Below, piece after piece: positions 7,602 to 15,717 of a stretch of DNA of 34,325 nucleotides (position 1 is the first letter of the stretch; the number at the start of each line of letters is the position of its first letter). The notes beneath the pieces are model-generated. The model had not been told where the DNA came from and searched no databases. It was given only the letters and a program-made list of their open reading frames with translations. Origin of the DNA: Treponema sp. (GTDB lineage Bacteria > Spirochaetota > Spirochaetia > Treponematales > Breznakiellaceae); assembly GCA_009784775.1 (NCBI GenBank), contig WQXQ01000012.1, forward strand, positions 1-34,325, in the 5' to 3' direction. A program made the position numbers and the translations under genes.

Positions 7602-7695
7602 TTTTTTCACACAAAGACACGGAAACACCAAGGCACAAAGGAAGAATTTACTCTTCCCTCCGTGTCTCCGTGCCTTTGTGCCTCCGTGTGAAAGA
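7602..7695. repeat. Solo palindromic copy of the cacaaaGGCAC / GTGCCtttgtg repeat
   Basis: This lies between the convergent CCA and solute-binding-protein genes. The left arm begins TTTTTTCACACAAAGACACG; the right arm, in reverse complement, begins TTCTTTCACACGGAGGCACA. The arms are imperfect inverted repeats of about 45 bp with a few bases between them, so they could fold into a long hairpin. The same words flank the GxxExxY gene at 18837-18872 and 19269-19380. Confidence 0.8.
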
Positions 7696-7707
7696 ACGGG
7701 AGCAAAT

Positions 7708-9225
7708 TTACTTTCCGCGGATTGAGGCGAAGTCAATGACGTATAATGGGTAGCTTACTGCGCCGCTGTAGGCTCCGGCGCGGAAAATCTGGAAACCCAG
7801 TATGTCCTGAATGTACACACTGGCGGCGTTAGCCGAAATTACCCGCTGGGCTTCTTTGTACAGGGCAATACGCTTGCCTTCATCCATCTCAACAAGGATT
7901 GCGTCGTATATCCGGTCAAAATCGGCGCTGGCAAAATTGATAAAATTACTGGTATCGCCTGAATGGTAACGGGAAAGAAAACCTTTCGGCGAAACAATCG
8001 GGCTGTCCAGAGAAATGATCGTTGCCTGATATGCGCGCCCAAAATAAACATCGGAAAGCCAGGCAGCCCAGTCAACAAGCTGTATACTGACATTGATTCC
8101 AATTTTTGCAAGCTGGCCTGCAATCACCTGAGCCGTGTCAACATGCATGGAGTAAATCGAAGGCACCGTGATTTCCAGAGAAAGCTGCCGCCCGCCATCG
8201 CCGTAACCCGCTTCGGCAAGCAGCGCACGGGCCTTTGCGGGATCAAGCGGGTAAGGATTGACCAAAGCCTGCTCATAATACGCCGCAAGCCCCGGTATCA
8301 GCGGACTGCCGGAAGGCATACCCTGACCGTAAAAAGCCGCGTCGATAATTTCCTGAATATCAACCCCATAATTAATCGCCTGACGCACCCGAATGTCATC
8401 TAACGGCGCTGCCGCATTATTCAGGGCAAGCAATTGAACCGCGGCGGAATAGTCGGGCACAATGTCAAACCGCTCAGGATTAAACTGATGCGCATGGCCG
8501 CTGAACAGGGTCGCTCCGTCAATACTGCCCCCATGCAGGCCAAGAATAATGCCATTGGGATCGGCAAAAAACACTATGGTTATTTTGTCCAGAGACGGCG
8601 TCTCCTTTGGAGACGGGCTGCCCTGCCAGTAATCTGCAAATTTTCGTAACACCAACGACTGCTGGACAGTGTAGCTTTCAATGTAATACGGCCCGGTACC
8701 AATGGCATTTTTATCACGATTGACACTGTCAGCTTTAACAATACCAACCGTAAGGTACGGCAAAAATTCCGGGTCGGGATGCTCAAGTCTTACACAAACA
8801 ACATTTTCCTCATCGGCCTCAATGGTTTGTATCCGATCAAAACCAATAAAGCCTGCCGCTTTCGCCGTCTCCAGCGAATACAATACATCGGCTGATGTTA
8901 CCAGAGAACCATCATGGAAGCGTACGTTTTCCCGCAGCTTAAAACGGTACACGCGCCCCGATTCTGCCATTACGACCGATTCTGCAATGCACATCTTAAA
9001 ACTGCCGTCAGCGGTGGGCTTTACCAAACCTTCAAACACATTAAACAGCAGGCTTCTGCCATCCGCCGTATTGGAAGGACTCAACGGATCCAGCGTAGCA
9101 GGCTCTGAATAAAAACCATACCGCAATTCCGTTGCCATCTGCGGCCCCTGCCGCGAACACGCATTGAGTGAAAATACCATAAGCAGCACAATAGCCAATA
9201 CAAGCATTCTCTTTTCTTTTTTCAT
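7708..9225 (-). CDS. ABC transporter substrate-binding lipoprotein, family 5 (oligopeptide/dipeptide type)
   Basis: This is a lipid-anchored periplasmic receptor of the OppA/DppA/NikA family (SBP_bac_5), which captures peptides or similar solutes for an ABC importer. The 505-residue precursor has a type II signal peptide with lipobox LNAC (Cys23). The family opening follows: LRYGFYSEPATLDPLSPSNTADGRSLLFNVFEGLV, then VRFHDGSLVTSADVLYSLETAK, AIGTGPYYIESYT and VRQAINYGVDIQEII. No permease or ATPase gene is adjacent, so it is an orphan receptor whose substrate cannot be read from context. Its ribosome-binding site GAGGAG lies in the last codons of the upstream gene (gap 5 bases), implying coupled translation. 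Confidence 0.9.
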   Translation of the reverse strand: MKKEKRMLVLAIVLLMVFSLNACSRQGPQMATELRYGFYSEPATLDPLSPSNTADGRSLLFNVFEGLVKPTADGSFKMCIAESVVMAESGRVYRFKLRENVRFHDGSLVTSADVLYSLETAKAAGFIGFDRIQTIEADEENVVCVRLEHPDPEFLPYLTVGIVKADSVNRDKNAIGTGPYYIESYTVQQSLVLRKFADYWQGSPSPKETPSLDKITIVFFADPNGIILGLHGGSIDGATLFSGHAHQFNPERFDIVPDYSAAVQLLALNNAAAPLDDIRVRQAINYGVDIQEIIDAAFYGQGMPSGSPLIPGLAAYYEQALVNPYPLDPAKARALLAEAGYGDGGRQLSLEITVPSIYSMHVDTAQVIAGQLAKIGINVSIQLVDWAAWLSDVYFGRAYQATIISLDSPIVSPKGFLSRYHSGDTSNFINFASADFDRIYDAILVEMDEGKRIALYKEAQRVISANAASVYIQDILGFQIFRAGAYSGAVSYPLYVIDFASIRGK

Positions 9226-9230
9226 TTTTC

Positions 9231-11069
9231 TTACTCCTCATTTCTCATTTCATCGTCGTCTTCTTCCTCATCAGGCGGCGCGGGCGGCGGCGGCGGCGGA
9301 ACAAAAAAGACTTTTATATGTTCAACATTTGAACGATGTCTGATTTTTATGACAAGGGTCCGTTCACTCCCAAAATAGAACCATCCGGAAGAGTCGTAGT
9401 AGCTTTCAAAATCAGAAGCCATACGCCAGTTCATATCATAAATTTGCAGCAACGCAAAAGGCCTTACATTGCGGATCATTACATAATGGGTTTCGCCTAC
9501 AGGAAAACGGATAGCAATATCCATCTCCCGTTCATTCTGGACAACCCGTACCGATGGAGAAACGGTATACGCCCAAATGCCGGTTGTGCCGGTTGTTGTC
9601 GCATGGGGAAGATATTCGCTGTTATGCAAAATCCGGTACAATTTTGCCGAACTAATCCGGCCGCCCGAAGCATTAAAATCCCTGCTTCCGTCAACCGGCA
9701 GCAATGCCGGAACCGATCCATCATCGGCGGAGAGAGCCAGCACTGAAAGCGCCAGCGAACGTCCCAGCCCGGCCCAATCGTTTTTACCGGATACCTCGCC
9801 CCATTCCCCCAACGCTTTTCCCAAACGCAGGTTAAACTCCGTATCCGCCGCGCGGCCATCAGCAACCACAAAAACCTGATCGCCAATCCGGCGCATACTC
9901 CCGGCAGCAAGCCGGTAAGCCCTTTCCGCAAGCGCCTCAAAAGGATTCGCTATGTGAGGATACCATTTGGCCATATCCAAACAGCTTTCCAAAATCCCGG
10001 GACTCATGGCAAGGGTAATAATGCCGGGGTCCATCTCCTGAGCAAATGCCGCAAGCTCATGAACCATAGAGTCATAATTCCGAACCGCCAAAAATGCAAT
10101 CAGATGCTTTTCCAAAAAAAGCCTACTATCTTTTCCCGCCAGCAAGCGGGAAATATTGGCGGCTTTTTCACGCTCTACATTGCCAATAGTCCCTACAGCG
10201 CTTCCCCAAACGCCGATCCTCCGGTCAAATTGATACACGGCAGATTCCCAGGTACGCAGGGGACTGGAACTAAAGCTCACCGGAATGGTTGCTACTGCCG
10301 TGGAATACAAATCCTGCCGTACCGCCTCGCCGCACCAGGCAATCACCGTATCTTCATCGGTTTGCAGGCCCATCTGACTCCACAGCGCAAAGTTACGGGC
10401 AATCCAGCGGGAAACAGCCCCGGAAAAAGCCTGCGGCGTTTCTGCTTGCGCGACCATATAATGAGCGGGGTTAAATTCTCGTTCGCCGCTTACAGTCCGG
10501 TAGGAAATGGCCGGCGCAGCAGCCGAAAGGATAAGCAAACCGGTATCAAGCCCATGCGAGGAGCGGCTAAATTGATAACGGTTGCCATTATACGATATAT
10601 TCAGCGTCCCATCACTGCTGTCCCGAATAACCGAAGACCGCTGAGTCCTGAAAGGAATATGTATCAAAGAAACACCGCCGGAAAATTTCCCGCTAATCCG
10701 TAATTCGGGCACGGCATTTTGCGCAAAGGAAAGTTCCGAACCGCCGGGCAGCGTGAAAACCACACTATTTTCCTCAATAATCATAGATTCAGGGAAAACC
10801 TGCTGCTGCCGGCCATCTGAACCAACGACCGAAAAGCCAATATCCGCGCCCGCCGTACCGCCAAGCCGGAATTCCAGGCCGCCAAAAAATACATTTGCCC
10901 CCCCATCCAGCCGGTCGGAATCAGGGGCATAACGCCCGCTTACCAGCATATTGCCAATGCGCTGGGAAAAATTCCCCCGATACGCAAATTGCAGGGTTAC
11001 CAGGAATATAAAAACAACACCATTAAGCAGCAAAAACCACATAATACGGGGAAAGACACGTTTTCTCAT
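9231..11069 (-). CDS. Large membrane-anchored extracytoplasmic protein of unknown function
   Basis: From ATG 11069 the product has 612 residues, with a single N-terminal transmembrane segment (about residues 10-29, IMWFLLLNGVVFIFLVTLQFA). A beta-rich region follows (about 45-190, FGGLEFRLGG...LNISYNGNRYQFS), then a long mixed region, and a tail of six prolines followed by an acidic stretch PPDEEEDDDEMRNEE. The topology suggests a periplasmic body held by an uncleaved anchor. I do not recognise a family; I believe similar proteins occur in other treponemes but cannot confirm it. A TTG three codons upstream (11078) is an alternative start, but AGAAGG lies 10 bases before the ATG. It shares a transcription unit with the solute-binding lipoprotein, so a role in solute uptake or the envelope is possible. 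Confidence 0.75.
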   Translation of the reverse strand: MRKRVFPRIMWFLLLNGVVFIFLVTLQFAYRGNFSQRIGNMLVSGRYAPDSDRLDGGANVFFGGLEFRLGGTAGADIGFSVVGSDGRQQQVFPESMIIEENSVVFTLPGGSELSFAQNAVPELRISGKFSGGVSLIHIPFRTQRSSVIRDSSDGTLNISYNGNRYQFSRSSHGLDTGLLILSAAAPAISYRTVSGEREFNPAHYMVAQAETPQAFSGAVSRWIARNFALWSQMGLQTDEDTVIAWCGEAVRQDLYSTAVATIPVSFSSSPLRTWESAVYQFDRRIGVWGSAVGTIGNVEREKAANISRLLAGKDSRLFLEKHLIAFLAVRNYDSMVHELAAFAQEMDPGIITLAMSPGILESCLDMAKWYPHIANPFEALAERAYRLAAGSMRRIGDQVFVVADGRAADTEFNLRLGKALGEWGEVSGKNDWAGLGRSLALSVLALSADDGSVPALLPVDGSRDFNASGGRISSAKLYRILHNSEYLPHATTTGTTGIWAYTVSPSVRVVQNEREMDIAIRFPVGETHYVMIRNVRPFALLQIYDMNWRMASDFESYYDSSGWFYFGSERTLVIKIRHRSNVEHIKVFFVPPPPPPAPPDEEEDDDEMRNEE

Positions 11070-11087
11070 TGAATACAAACCTTCTTA

Positions 11088-11117
11088 TTGATAATAGTCA
11101 TCAATACATGATACCAT
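11088..11117 (+). promoter_or_regulatory. Candidate sigma-70 promoter of the TPR-TraB-MscS unit
   Basis: TTGATA (11088-11093) and TACCAT (11112-11117) are separated by 18 bases. The ATG at 11130 follows 12 bases after the -10 box and has no clear Shine-Dalgarno, so the leader would be only about 5 nt. The same -10 word, TACCAT, precedes guaB. Confidence 0.4.
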
Positions 11118-11129
11118 AAACAAGACATT

Positions 11130-12479
11130 ATGGGAATAAAGACTAGCCAAGGTGCCGTTCTATTACTGTTTTTTTGGGCGCTGACACATGCCTCTGTGTT
11201 TGGCGATACACAGGCCATACTTACCGAAGTTTCGCAGCTCATGTCCCGCAGGGAATTTACCGCCGCGCTTGCACTGTTTGACAAGATCGATCAGGCAGAG
11301 CTGCAAACCACCGAAGTTCAGCTATTGCGGGCTTCCCTATTGAATTCCGCCGGACGGACAAACGACGCCCGCGCCATTGCGTCAAGGATCAGCTCCCGCG
11401 AGCCGAACAACATCGACGCCCTGCTGGTACTTGCCGCCGCCGCCGCCTTTGACGGAAAAGATCGGGAACAACGGAACGCTCTGGACCGGATCATAAAAAT
11501 CGATCCCAATAACCTTAAGGCCCTGTCCGATCTGGGTTACATTTCATTGAACGCCCGAACGTTACGGGCTGCCGCCGGCCACTTTGATAAGGCCCTGGGC
11601 ATTGACGGCGATTACCGCGAAGCATTGGTTGGCCGGGCTATTGTGTACCGCTATGAAAATGAACCCAGAAGATCCGAGCAATTACTCAACAAGGCAGTTC
11701 GGTTGAATCCCCAATGGGCAACACCACTGCACGAACGGGCGCGCCTGTACAAGGGAGCAGGCCTTAGGGAAGACGCCCTATTGGATCTGGACGCGGCAAA
11801 AAAACTTGATCCCGACAACCACTGGATTGCCATAGACCGGGCTGCGATTTTGCTGGAGATGAACCGGAAGCCGGAAGCGCTGGAGGAATTGGATCACGCA
11901 ATAACGGCTGCCCCAAACAGCTTTTTGGCGTATGTGTACCGCGCCGGCATTAAAGATGAATCCGGCGATTATGCGGGCGCGGAGCAGGATTATAAAGTAT
12001 TAATGAGGATTAAACCCGATTATTATTACGCGGCCGAAGGGCTGGGCGTTATCAAAATGAGGAATAAACAATACTCCGAAGCGCGCGATGCGTTTCTTGC
12101 CGCATACCGGTATGCGCCCAGGGAATACCGTTATGCGCTGCTCGCCGCAATTAATTGGATGAAGGCCGGCCGGCCGGCCGATCCCAAACAATTTCTTGCC
12201 CAGGTGCTGCGCACCGTTCCCCGCAATACGGCTGACTGGCATATGATCCGGCTGTACCATGATCTTTCCGGAGACAATGACATCGCCATCATAATCGATA
12301 AAGAACAAAACCTTGATATAAAATCAAATATGCTGTTTTACCTTGCCAATTATTACGATGCCAGAGGAAACAGAACGCTTGCCAATACTTATTTTCTATC
12401 AGTAAGAGATATGAACCGCATGGGCACCATTGAATGGAAAATAAACGAAATGATACTGGAGGAAAGGGTAATACGATGA
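11130..12479 (+). CDS. Exported tetratricopeptide-repeat protein
   Basis: This is a 449-residue protein with a signal peptide (MGIKTSQGAVLLLFFWALTH...VFG) and then about ten TPR-like helix pairs covering residues 30-430. Examples are NNLKALSDLGYISLNARTLR, PQWATPLHERARLYKGAGLR and PNSFLAYVYRAGIKDESGDY, with the typical small residues at positions 8, 20 and 27. TPR arrays act as protein-binding scaffolds; the partner is unknown. Its TGA stop overlaps the ATG of the TraB gene (ATGA), so the two are probably co-translated. Periplasmic location is inferred from the signal peptide. Confidence 0.8.
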   Translation: MGIKTSQGAVLLLFFWALTHASVFGDTQAILTEVSQLMSRREFTAALALFDKIDQAELQTTEVQLLRASLLNSAGRTNDARAIASRISSREPNNIDALLVLAAAAAFDGKDREQRNALDRIIKIDPNNLKALSDLGYISLNARTLRAAAGHFDKALGIDGDYREALVGRAIVYRYENEPRRSEQLLNKAVRLNPQWATPLHERARLYKGAGLREDALLDLDAAKKLDPDNHWIAIDRAAILLEMNRKPEALEELDHAITAAPNSFLAYVYRAGIKDESGDYAGAEQDYKVLMRIKPDYYYAAEGLGVIKMRNKQYSEARDAFLAAYRYAPREYRYALLAAINWMKAGRPADPKQFLAQVLRTVPRNTADWHMIRLYHDLSGDNDIAIIIDKEQNLDIKSNMLFYLANYYDARGNRTLANTYFLSVRDMNRMGTIEWKINEMILEERVIR

Positions 12480-13696
12480 ACAGCAGTAATGTGCGCCTGA
12501 CGCTGGGCGGAAAAAATATTCATTTAATTGGAACAGCCCATGTGTCCAAAGAAAGCATCGCAGAGGTAACCGCGGCAATCCGCGCGGAAGATAAGCCCAG
12601 CATGGTATGTGTAGAACTGGATCAGGGGCGTTTTTCCGCCATCACCAATCAGGATAACTGGGAACGGCTGAATATCACCAGAGTTTTACGGGAAGGCAAA
12701 GGCTTTTTGCTCATGGCCAATATTACTCTGGCCAGTTTCCAGCGCCGGCTGGGAAATGAACTGGGCGTAAAACCCGGCGAGGAAATGCTCGCCGCCGTGA
12801 ATACCGCGCAGGAAATGGGCATTGCCTACAGCCTGTGCGACCGCGAAGTGCAAACCACCCTCCGGCGCGCCTGGACCCGCTGCAGCCTGTGGAGCAAGTG
12901 CAAATTGCTCGCAGCCCTGCTTTCCAGCGCCTTTGTAACCGAAAAACTCAACGCCGAGGAAATTGAAAACCTGAAAAACAGCAACGAACTTGACGGCATG
13001 ATGGGCGAATTGTCCAATTACCTGCCTACCGTCAAGGAAACCCTTATTGATGAGCGCGACCTGTACCTTGCCGCAAAAATTTGGGAGGCAGCAGCGGAAA
13101 GCTCCGGCGACAAGGCCAACAGCACCCTTGCCGTGGTGGGCGCCGGGCATTTGCGGGGAATACAGACCCATCTTGAAAAATTCGCCGCCGGCGAAAAACT
13201 GCCCGATCTTAATCAACTCGAATCCATCCCCTCCAAAAACGTGCTTTCCAAAGCCGCCAAATGGATTATCCCCGTCATAATCCTTGCGCTTTTGACCGTT
13301 GGGTTTGTCCGCGCCGATTTTGACCAATTCCTTGAAAAACTGCTCACCTATGTGCTGTGGAACGGCGGCCTTGCCGCGCTGGGATGCATTATCGCGCTGG
13401 GACATCCCCTTGCCATATTGGTCTCTTTTTTATGCGCCCCTTTTACCACTTTTATCCCATTTATCGGCGTGGGAATGTTGTCCGGGCTTGTGCAGGCAAC
13501 CGTCCGCAAACCCAGCGTTGCCGATGCGGAAAATATCGCCGCGGACGCCGCCAGCCTGAAAGGAATGTACCGCAACCGGATAACCAGAGTACTGCTGGTG
13601 TTCTTTTTATCAAGTCTGGGCAGTTCAATCGCCACCTTTGTCTCCGGATCAGTGTTAGTTGATTTTGTCGTAAAATTATTCAGGACCCAGGCATGA
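12476..13696 (+). CDS. TraB-family membrane protein
   Basis: This belongs to the TraB/PrgY family, named from enterococcal pheromone-inhibitor proteins. From ATG 12476 it has 406 residues. The soluble N-terminal domain carries the family signatures NIHLIGTAHVSKES (residues 14-27), CVELDQGRF with the conserved Glu, and AVVGAGHLRGI with the GxH. The C-terminal 130 residues hold about four hydrophobic helices. The conserved His and Glu residues suggest a metal-dependent hydrolase, but the reaction is not established. The upstream in-frame extension (12434) would only read into the TPR gene; ATG 12476 has GGAAAGGG before it and makes an ATGA overlap with the preceding stop. Its TGA in turn overlaps the mscS ATG. 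Confidence 0.85.
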   Translation: MNSSNVRLTLGGKNIHLIGTAHVSKESIAEVTAAIRAEDKPSMVCVELDQGRFSAITNQDNWERLNITRVLREGKGFLLMANITLASFQRRLGNELGVKPGEEMLAAVNTAQEMGIAYSLCDREVQTTLRRAWTRCSLWSKCKLLAALLSSAFVTEKLNAEEIENLKNSNELDGMMGELSNYLPTVKETLIDERDLYLAAKIWEAAAESSGDKANSTLAVVGAGHLRGIQTHLEKFAAGEKLPDLNQLESIPSKNVLSKAAKWIIPVIILALLTVGFVRADFDQFLEKLLTYVLWNGGLAALGCIIALGHPLAILVSFLCAPFTTFIPFIGVGMLSGLVQATVRKPSVADAENIAADAASLKGMYRNRITRVLLVFFLSSLGSSIATFVSGSVLVDFVVKLFRTQA

Positions 13697-14865
13697 ACAT
13701 CTATGCCCTGGAATTCATTCCCCGGCTGGGCATTGCTCTGGGAATAGTCGCCGTTCAGGTACTGCTCATTTGGCTTATCTGGCTGCTGTTCAGGCATATC
13801 TCGTATAAGTTAATGCACTCTCACGGAGAAAAAATAAAACCCCTTACCATACATAAACTAAAACTCCTGAGCGTAAAACAAATAATTACCGTCATTGTAT
13901 TTTTCCTGAAACTCCTCAAATACCTGATAACCGCGTTACTGCTGTTTTTGACCCTGCCCATCGTCTTTAGCCTGTTTCCTGCCACCAAAGACCTTGCCGC
14001 AACCCTGTTCGGTTACATACTAACCCCCCTCAAAAACATCGCCGCCGGAACCATTGCCCATATTCCTCATATTATTACCATTATTATCATTGTCACCATT
14101 ACCCGTTATGTGATAAAAGCGCTCAAATTTTTCGCAGCGCAAATAACCAAAGGCAAACTGGTCATACCCGGATTCTACGCCGACTGGGCGCACCCAACAT
14201 ACAAAATTCTACAGGTGCTGCTGTGGGCCTTTACCGTGGCAATCGTGTATCCGTATCTCCCCGGTTCCGATTCAAAAATATTCCAGGGCGTTTCCGTTTT
14301 TGTCGGCATTATTTTTTCGCTGGGCTCATCCACCGCCATAGGCAATCTGGTGGCCGGACTGGTCATCACCTATATGCGGCCATTTACCATCGGCGACCGC
14401 GTACAGATAAAAGACAGCACCGGCTTTGTCGTGGAAAAAAATCTAATGGTCGTCCGCCTGAAAACCGATAAAAACGAGTATGTAACTTTTCCCAATACGC
14501 TCATTCTCAATTCCGGCATAATCAATTACCATGCCTCATCGTATGAAGATACCGAAGGCCTGATCCTCCATGCAGAAGTAACCTTTGGATACGCCACCCC
14601 CTGGAAAACCGTTCACGAAATATTGATACAGGCAGCCATTGCAACGGATCATGTGCAAAAAAACCCCAAACCCTTTGTCCTGCAGACCGGCCTGGACGAT
14701 TTTTACGCCCAGTACCAAATTAACTGTTACACCAAAGAAATAGACCGCATCCCCGCCATTTACACCCAGTTATACGAAAACATACAAGACGGCTTCCACA
14801 AAGCCAACATAGACATGACCTCCGCCCACTTCGAAATCTCCACCACCCAAAAAGCCAAAAGCTAA
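13693..14865 (+). CDS. mscS: Small-conductance mechanosensitive channel (MscS family)
   Basis: This is an inner-membrane channel that opens on hypo-osmotic swelling to release solutes. At 390 residues it is somewhat longer than E. coli MscS (286), having extra N-terminal transmembrane helices (about residues 5-30, 60-85, 110-140 and 165-195). The pore helix region is VFVGIIFSLGSSTAIGNLVAGLVITYMRPFTIGDRVQIKDSTGFV (about 197-241), followed by the beta domain with FPNTLILNSGIINY. The start ATG overlaps the TraB TGA by four bases. The stop overlaps the convergent vapC stop by four bases, and no terminator lies between them. Confidence 0.92.
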   Translation: MNIYALEFIPRLGIALGIVAVQVLLIWLIWLLFRHISYKLMHSHGEKIKPLTIHKLKLLSVKQIITVIVFFLKLLKYLITALLLFLTLPIVFSLFPATKDLAATLFGYILTPLKNIAAGTIAHIPHIITIIIIVTITRYVIKALKFFAAQITKGKLVIPGFYADWAHPTYKILQVLLWAFTVAIVYPYLPGSDSKIFQGVSVFVGIIFSLGSSTAIGNLVAGLVITYMRPFTIGDRVQIKDSTGFVVEKNLMVVRLKTDKNEYVTFPNTLILNSGIINYHASSYEDTEGLILHAEVTFGYATPWKTVHEILIQAAIATDHVQKNPKPFVLQTGLDDFYAQYQINCYTKEIDRIPAIYTQLYENIQDGFHKANIDMTSAHFEISTTQKAKS

Positions 14866-15239
14866 GATAATTTTTCGTAATAATTAACAGATTTTAAATT
14901 AGAAAAATGTTGATCTTGTGTCCATAAAATACAATTATATTTTAAATTTGTTGCATAAATAATACTATCAGCCATTGGGAGTTTATAATTTTTACTTATT
15001 CTGGCAGCGGATAATGATAATTCTTCTGTTAAATCAACAACTTTCCCCTGTTTCATATGGCCAACAGCCAACAGTGCATCATCTTCATTTCTCTCAAGCA
15101 ATAATTTCTTAAATACTTCATAAACCGTAATTGTAGGGACTATTAATTCACTTGTGTTTTCAATTGTATCGGAAACTATATTTCCTGCTTCAGTGCCTGC
15201 AAAATATTCCAGCCAAAATGATGAATCAATAATATTCAT
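14862..15239 (-). CDS. vapC: PIN-domain ribonuclease toxin (VapC family)
   Basis: This is a 125-residue PIN-domain endonuclease. VapC toxins cut tRNA or rRNA when freed from their antitoxin. The acidic metal-binding residues are all present: Asp5 (NIIDSSFWL), Glu41 (VYEVFKK), Asp91 (MADSIIYAT) and Asp109 (TQDQHF), so it looks active. Its ATG overlaps the antitoxin TGA (ATGA), the usual antitoxin-first order. The pair is clearly more AT-rich than neighbouring genes, suggesting horizontal acquisition. The target cannot be inferred. Confidence 0.9.
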   Translation of the reverse strand: MNIIDSSFWLEYFAGTEAGNIVSDTIENTSELIVPTITVYEVFKKLLLERNEDDALLAVGHMKQGKVVDLTEELSLSAARISKNYKLPMADSIIYATNLKYNCILWTQDQHFSNLKSVNYYEKLS

Positions 15240-15442
15240 ATTCGGTCATCTTCACGTATGATATTTGTATCTATACCTTGAAATATTCCTTTCAGTTTTT
15301 TTATAGGCCTTAAAGGAATTAATTCTATTCTATTGTTGTAGGAAATGAGCTCAAATGTATCTCCAGCCTCTAAACCATACGTTTCACTTATATTTCGGGG
15401 AAAATCTAATTGAAATTTACTATTTAAAGTAACGGTATTCAT
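15236..15442 (-). CDS. vapB: AbrB/SpoVT-type antitoxin (VapB family)
   Basis: This 68-residue protein has a swapped-hairpin AbrB fold in the first 45 residues (VTLNSKFQLDFPRNISETYGLEAGDTFELI). Its C-terminal tail (KKLKGIFQGIDTNIIREDDRI) would bind and block the PIN toxin. AbrB-type antitoxins also repress their own promoter. AAGGAG lies 5 bases before the ATG. Upstream are a -35/-10 pair and a perfect 10-bp palindrome inside the promoter, a natural autoregulatory operator. Confidence 0.88.
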   Translation of the reverse strand: MNTVTLNSKFQLDFPRNISETYGLEAGDTFELISYNNRIELIPLRPIKKLKGIFQGIDTNIIREDDRI

Positions 15443-15459
15443 AAAAACTCCTTATTTTT

Positions 15460-15488
15460 ACTGTATTATAATTGTACAATATTGTCAA
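15460..15488 (-). promoter_or_regulatory. vapBC promoter with palindromic operator
   Basis: On the minus strand TTGACA (15488-15483) and TACAGT (15465-15460) are 17 bases apart. The spacer contains the perfect palindrome ATTGTACAAT (15471-15480), a plausible VapB operator. The Shine-Dalgarno lies at 15453-15448. Confidence 0.6.
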
Positions 15489-15546
15489 TAAGGCGAATTT
15501 CCACCCCCCTTCCCCCCAAATTCCCCTTAAAATCCCCTAAAATATC

Positions 15547-15576
15547 TTGACAGATGTCAATTGTACGTTATATTAT
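15547..15576 (+). promoter_or_regulatory. Strong promoter of the outer-membrane protein pair, with inverted repeat over the -35 box
   Basis: TTGACA at 15547-15552 is followed by TATTAT at 15571-15576 (18-base spacer); TATATT at 15569 would give a 16-base spacer. The -35 box is half of a perfect inverted repeat TTGACA-GA-TGTCAA (15547-15560), a possible repressor site. The spacer also contains ATTGTAC, the same word as in the vapBC operator. The predicted leader is about 135 nt. Confidence 0.65.
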
Positions 15577-15616
15577 AGTTAGAGAACTGTGTTTTTTTTA
15601 AGAAAACAATGTCTTC

Positions 15617-15687
15617 GGGATTAGAATTGGGTGAAAATCCCCCAAATGTCATTTGGAAGGTCTGAACCGGGACTTGTGTATATTTTT
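15617..15687 (+). promoter_or_regulatory. Structured 5' leader of the outer-membrane protein gene
   Basis: Three consecutive small hairpins can form: GGGATT (15617-15622) with AATCCC (15636-15641); CCAAAT (15642-15647) with ATTTGG (15651-15656); and AAgGTC (15657-15662) with GACTT (15671-15675). A T-run follows at 15682-15687. The GGGTGAAAATCCC core resembles a piece of flavin or cobalamin riboswitches, but the other conserved boxes are absent. Between 15489 and 15546 I see only C- and A-rich spacer sequence. Confidence 0.4.
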
Positions 15688-15717
15688 TAATGTTTGAACA
15701 TAGAAAGGAGCATTTTT

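Noticed and set aside
7602-7695. Conventional rho-independent terminator
   Set aside because: The inverted arms could fold, but they are long, imperfect and not followed by a clean T-run on either strand.
7596-7707. CRISPR-like array
   Set aside because: The units are short, degenerate and in inverted rather than direct regular orientation, with no spacers or cas genes.
15600-15717. Cobalamin or FMN riboswitch
   Set aside because: GGGTGAAAATCCC resembles one conserved element, but the remaining boxes and the closing stem are absent and the element is too short. I keep only the hairpins.
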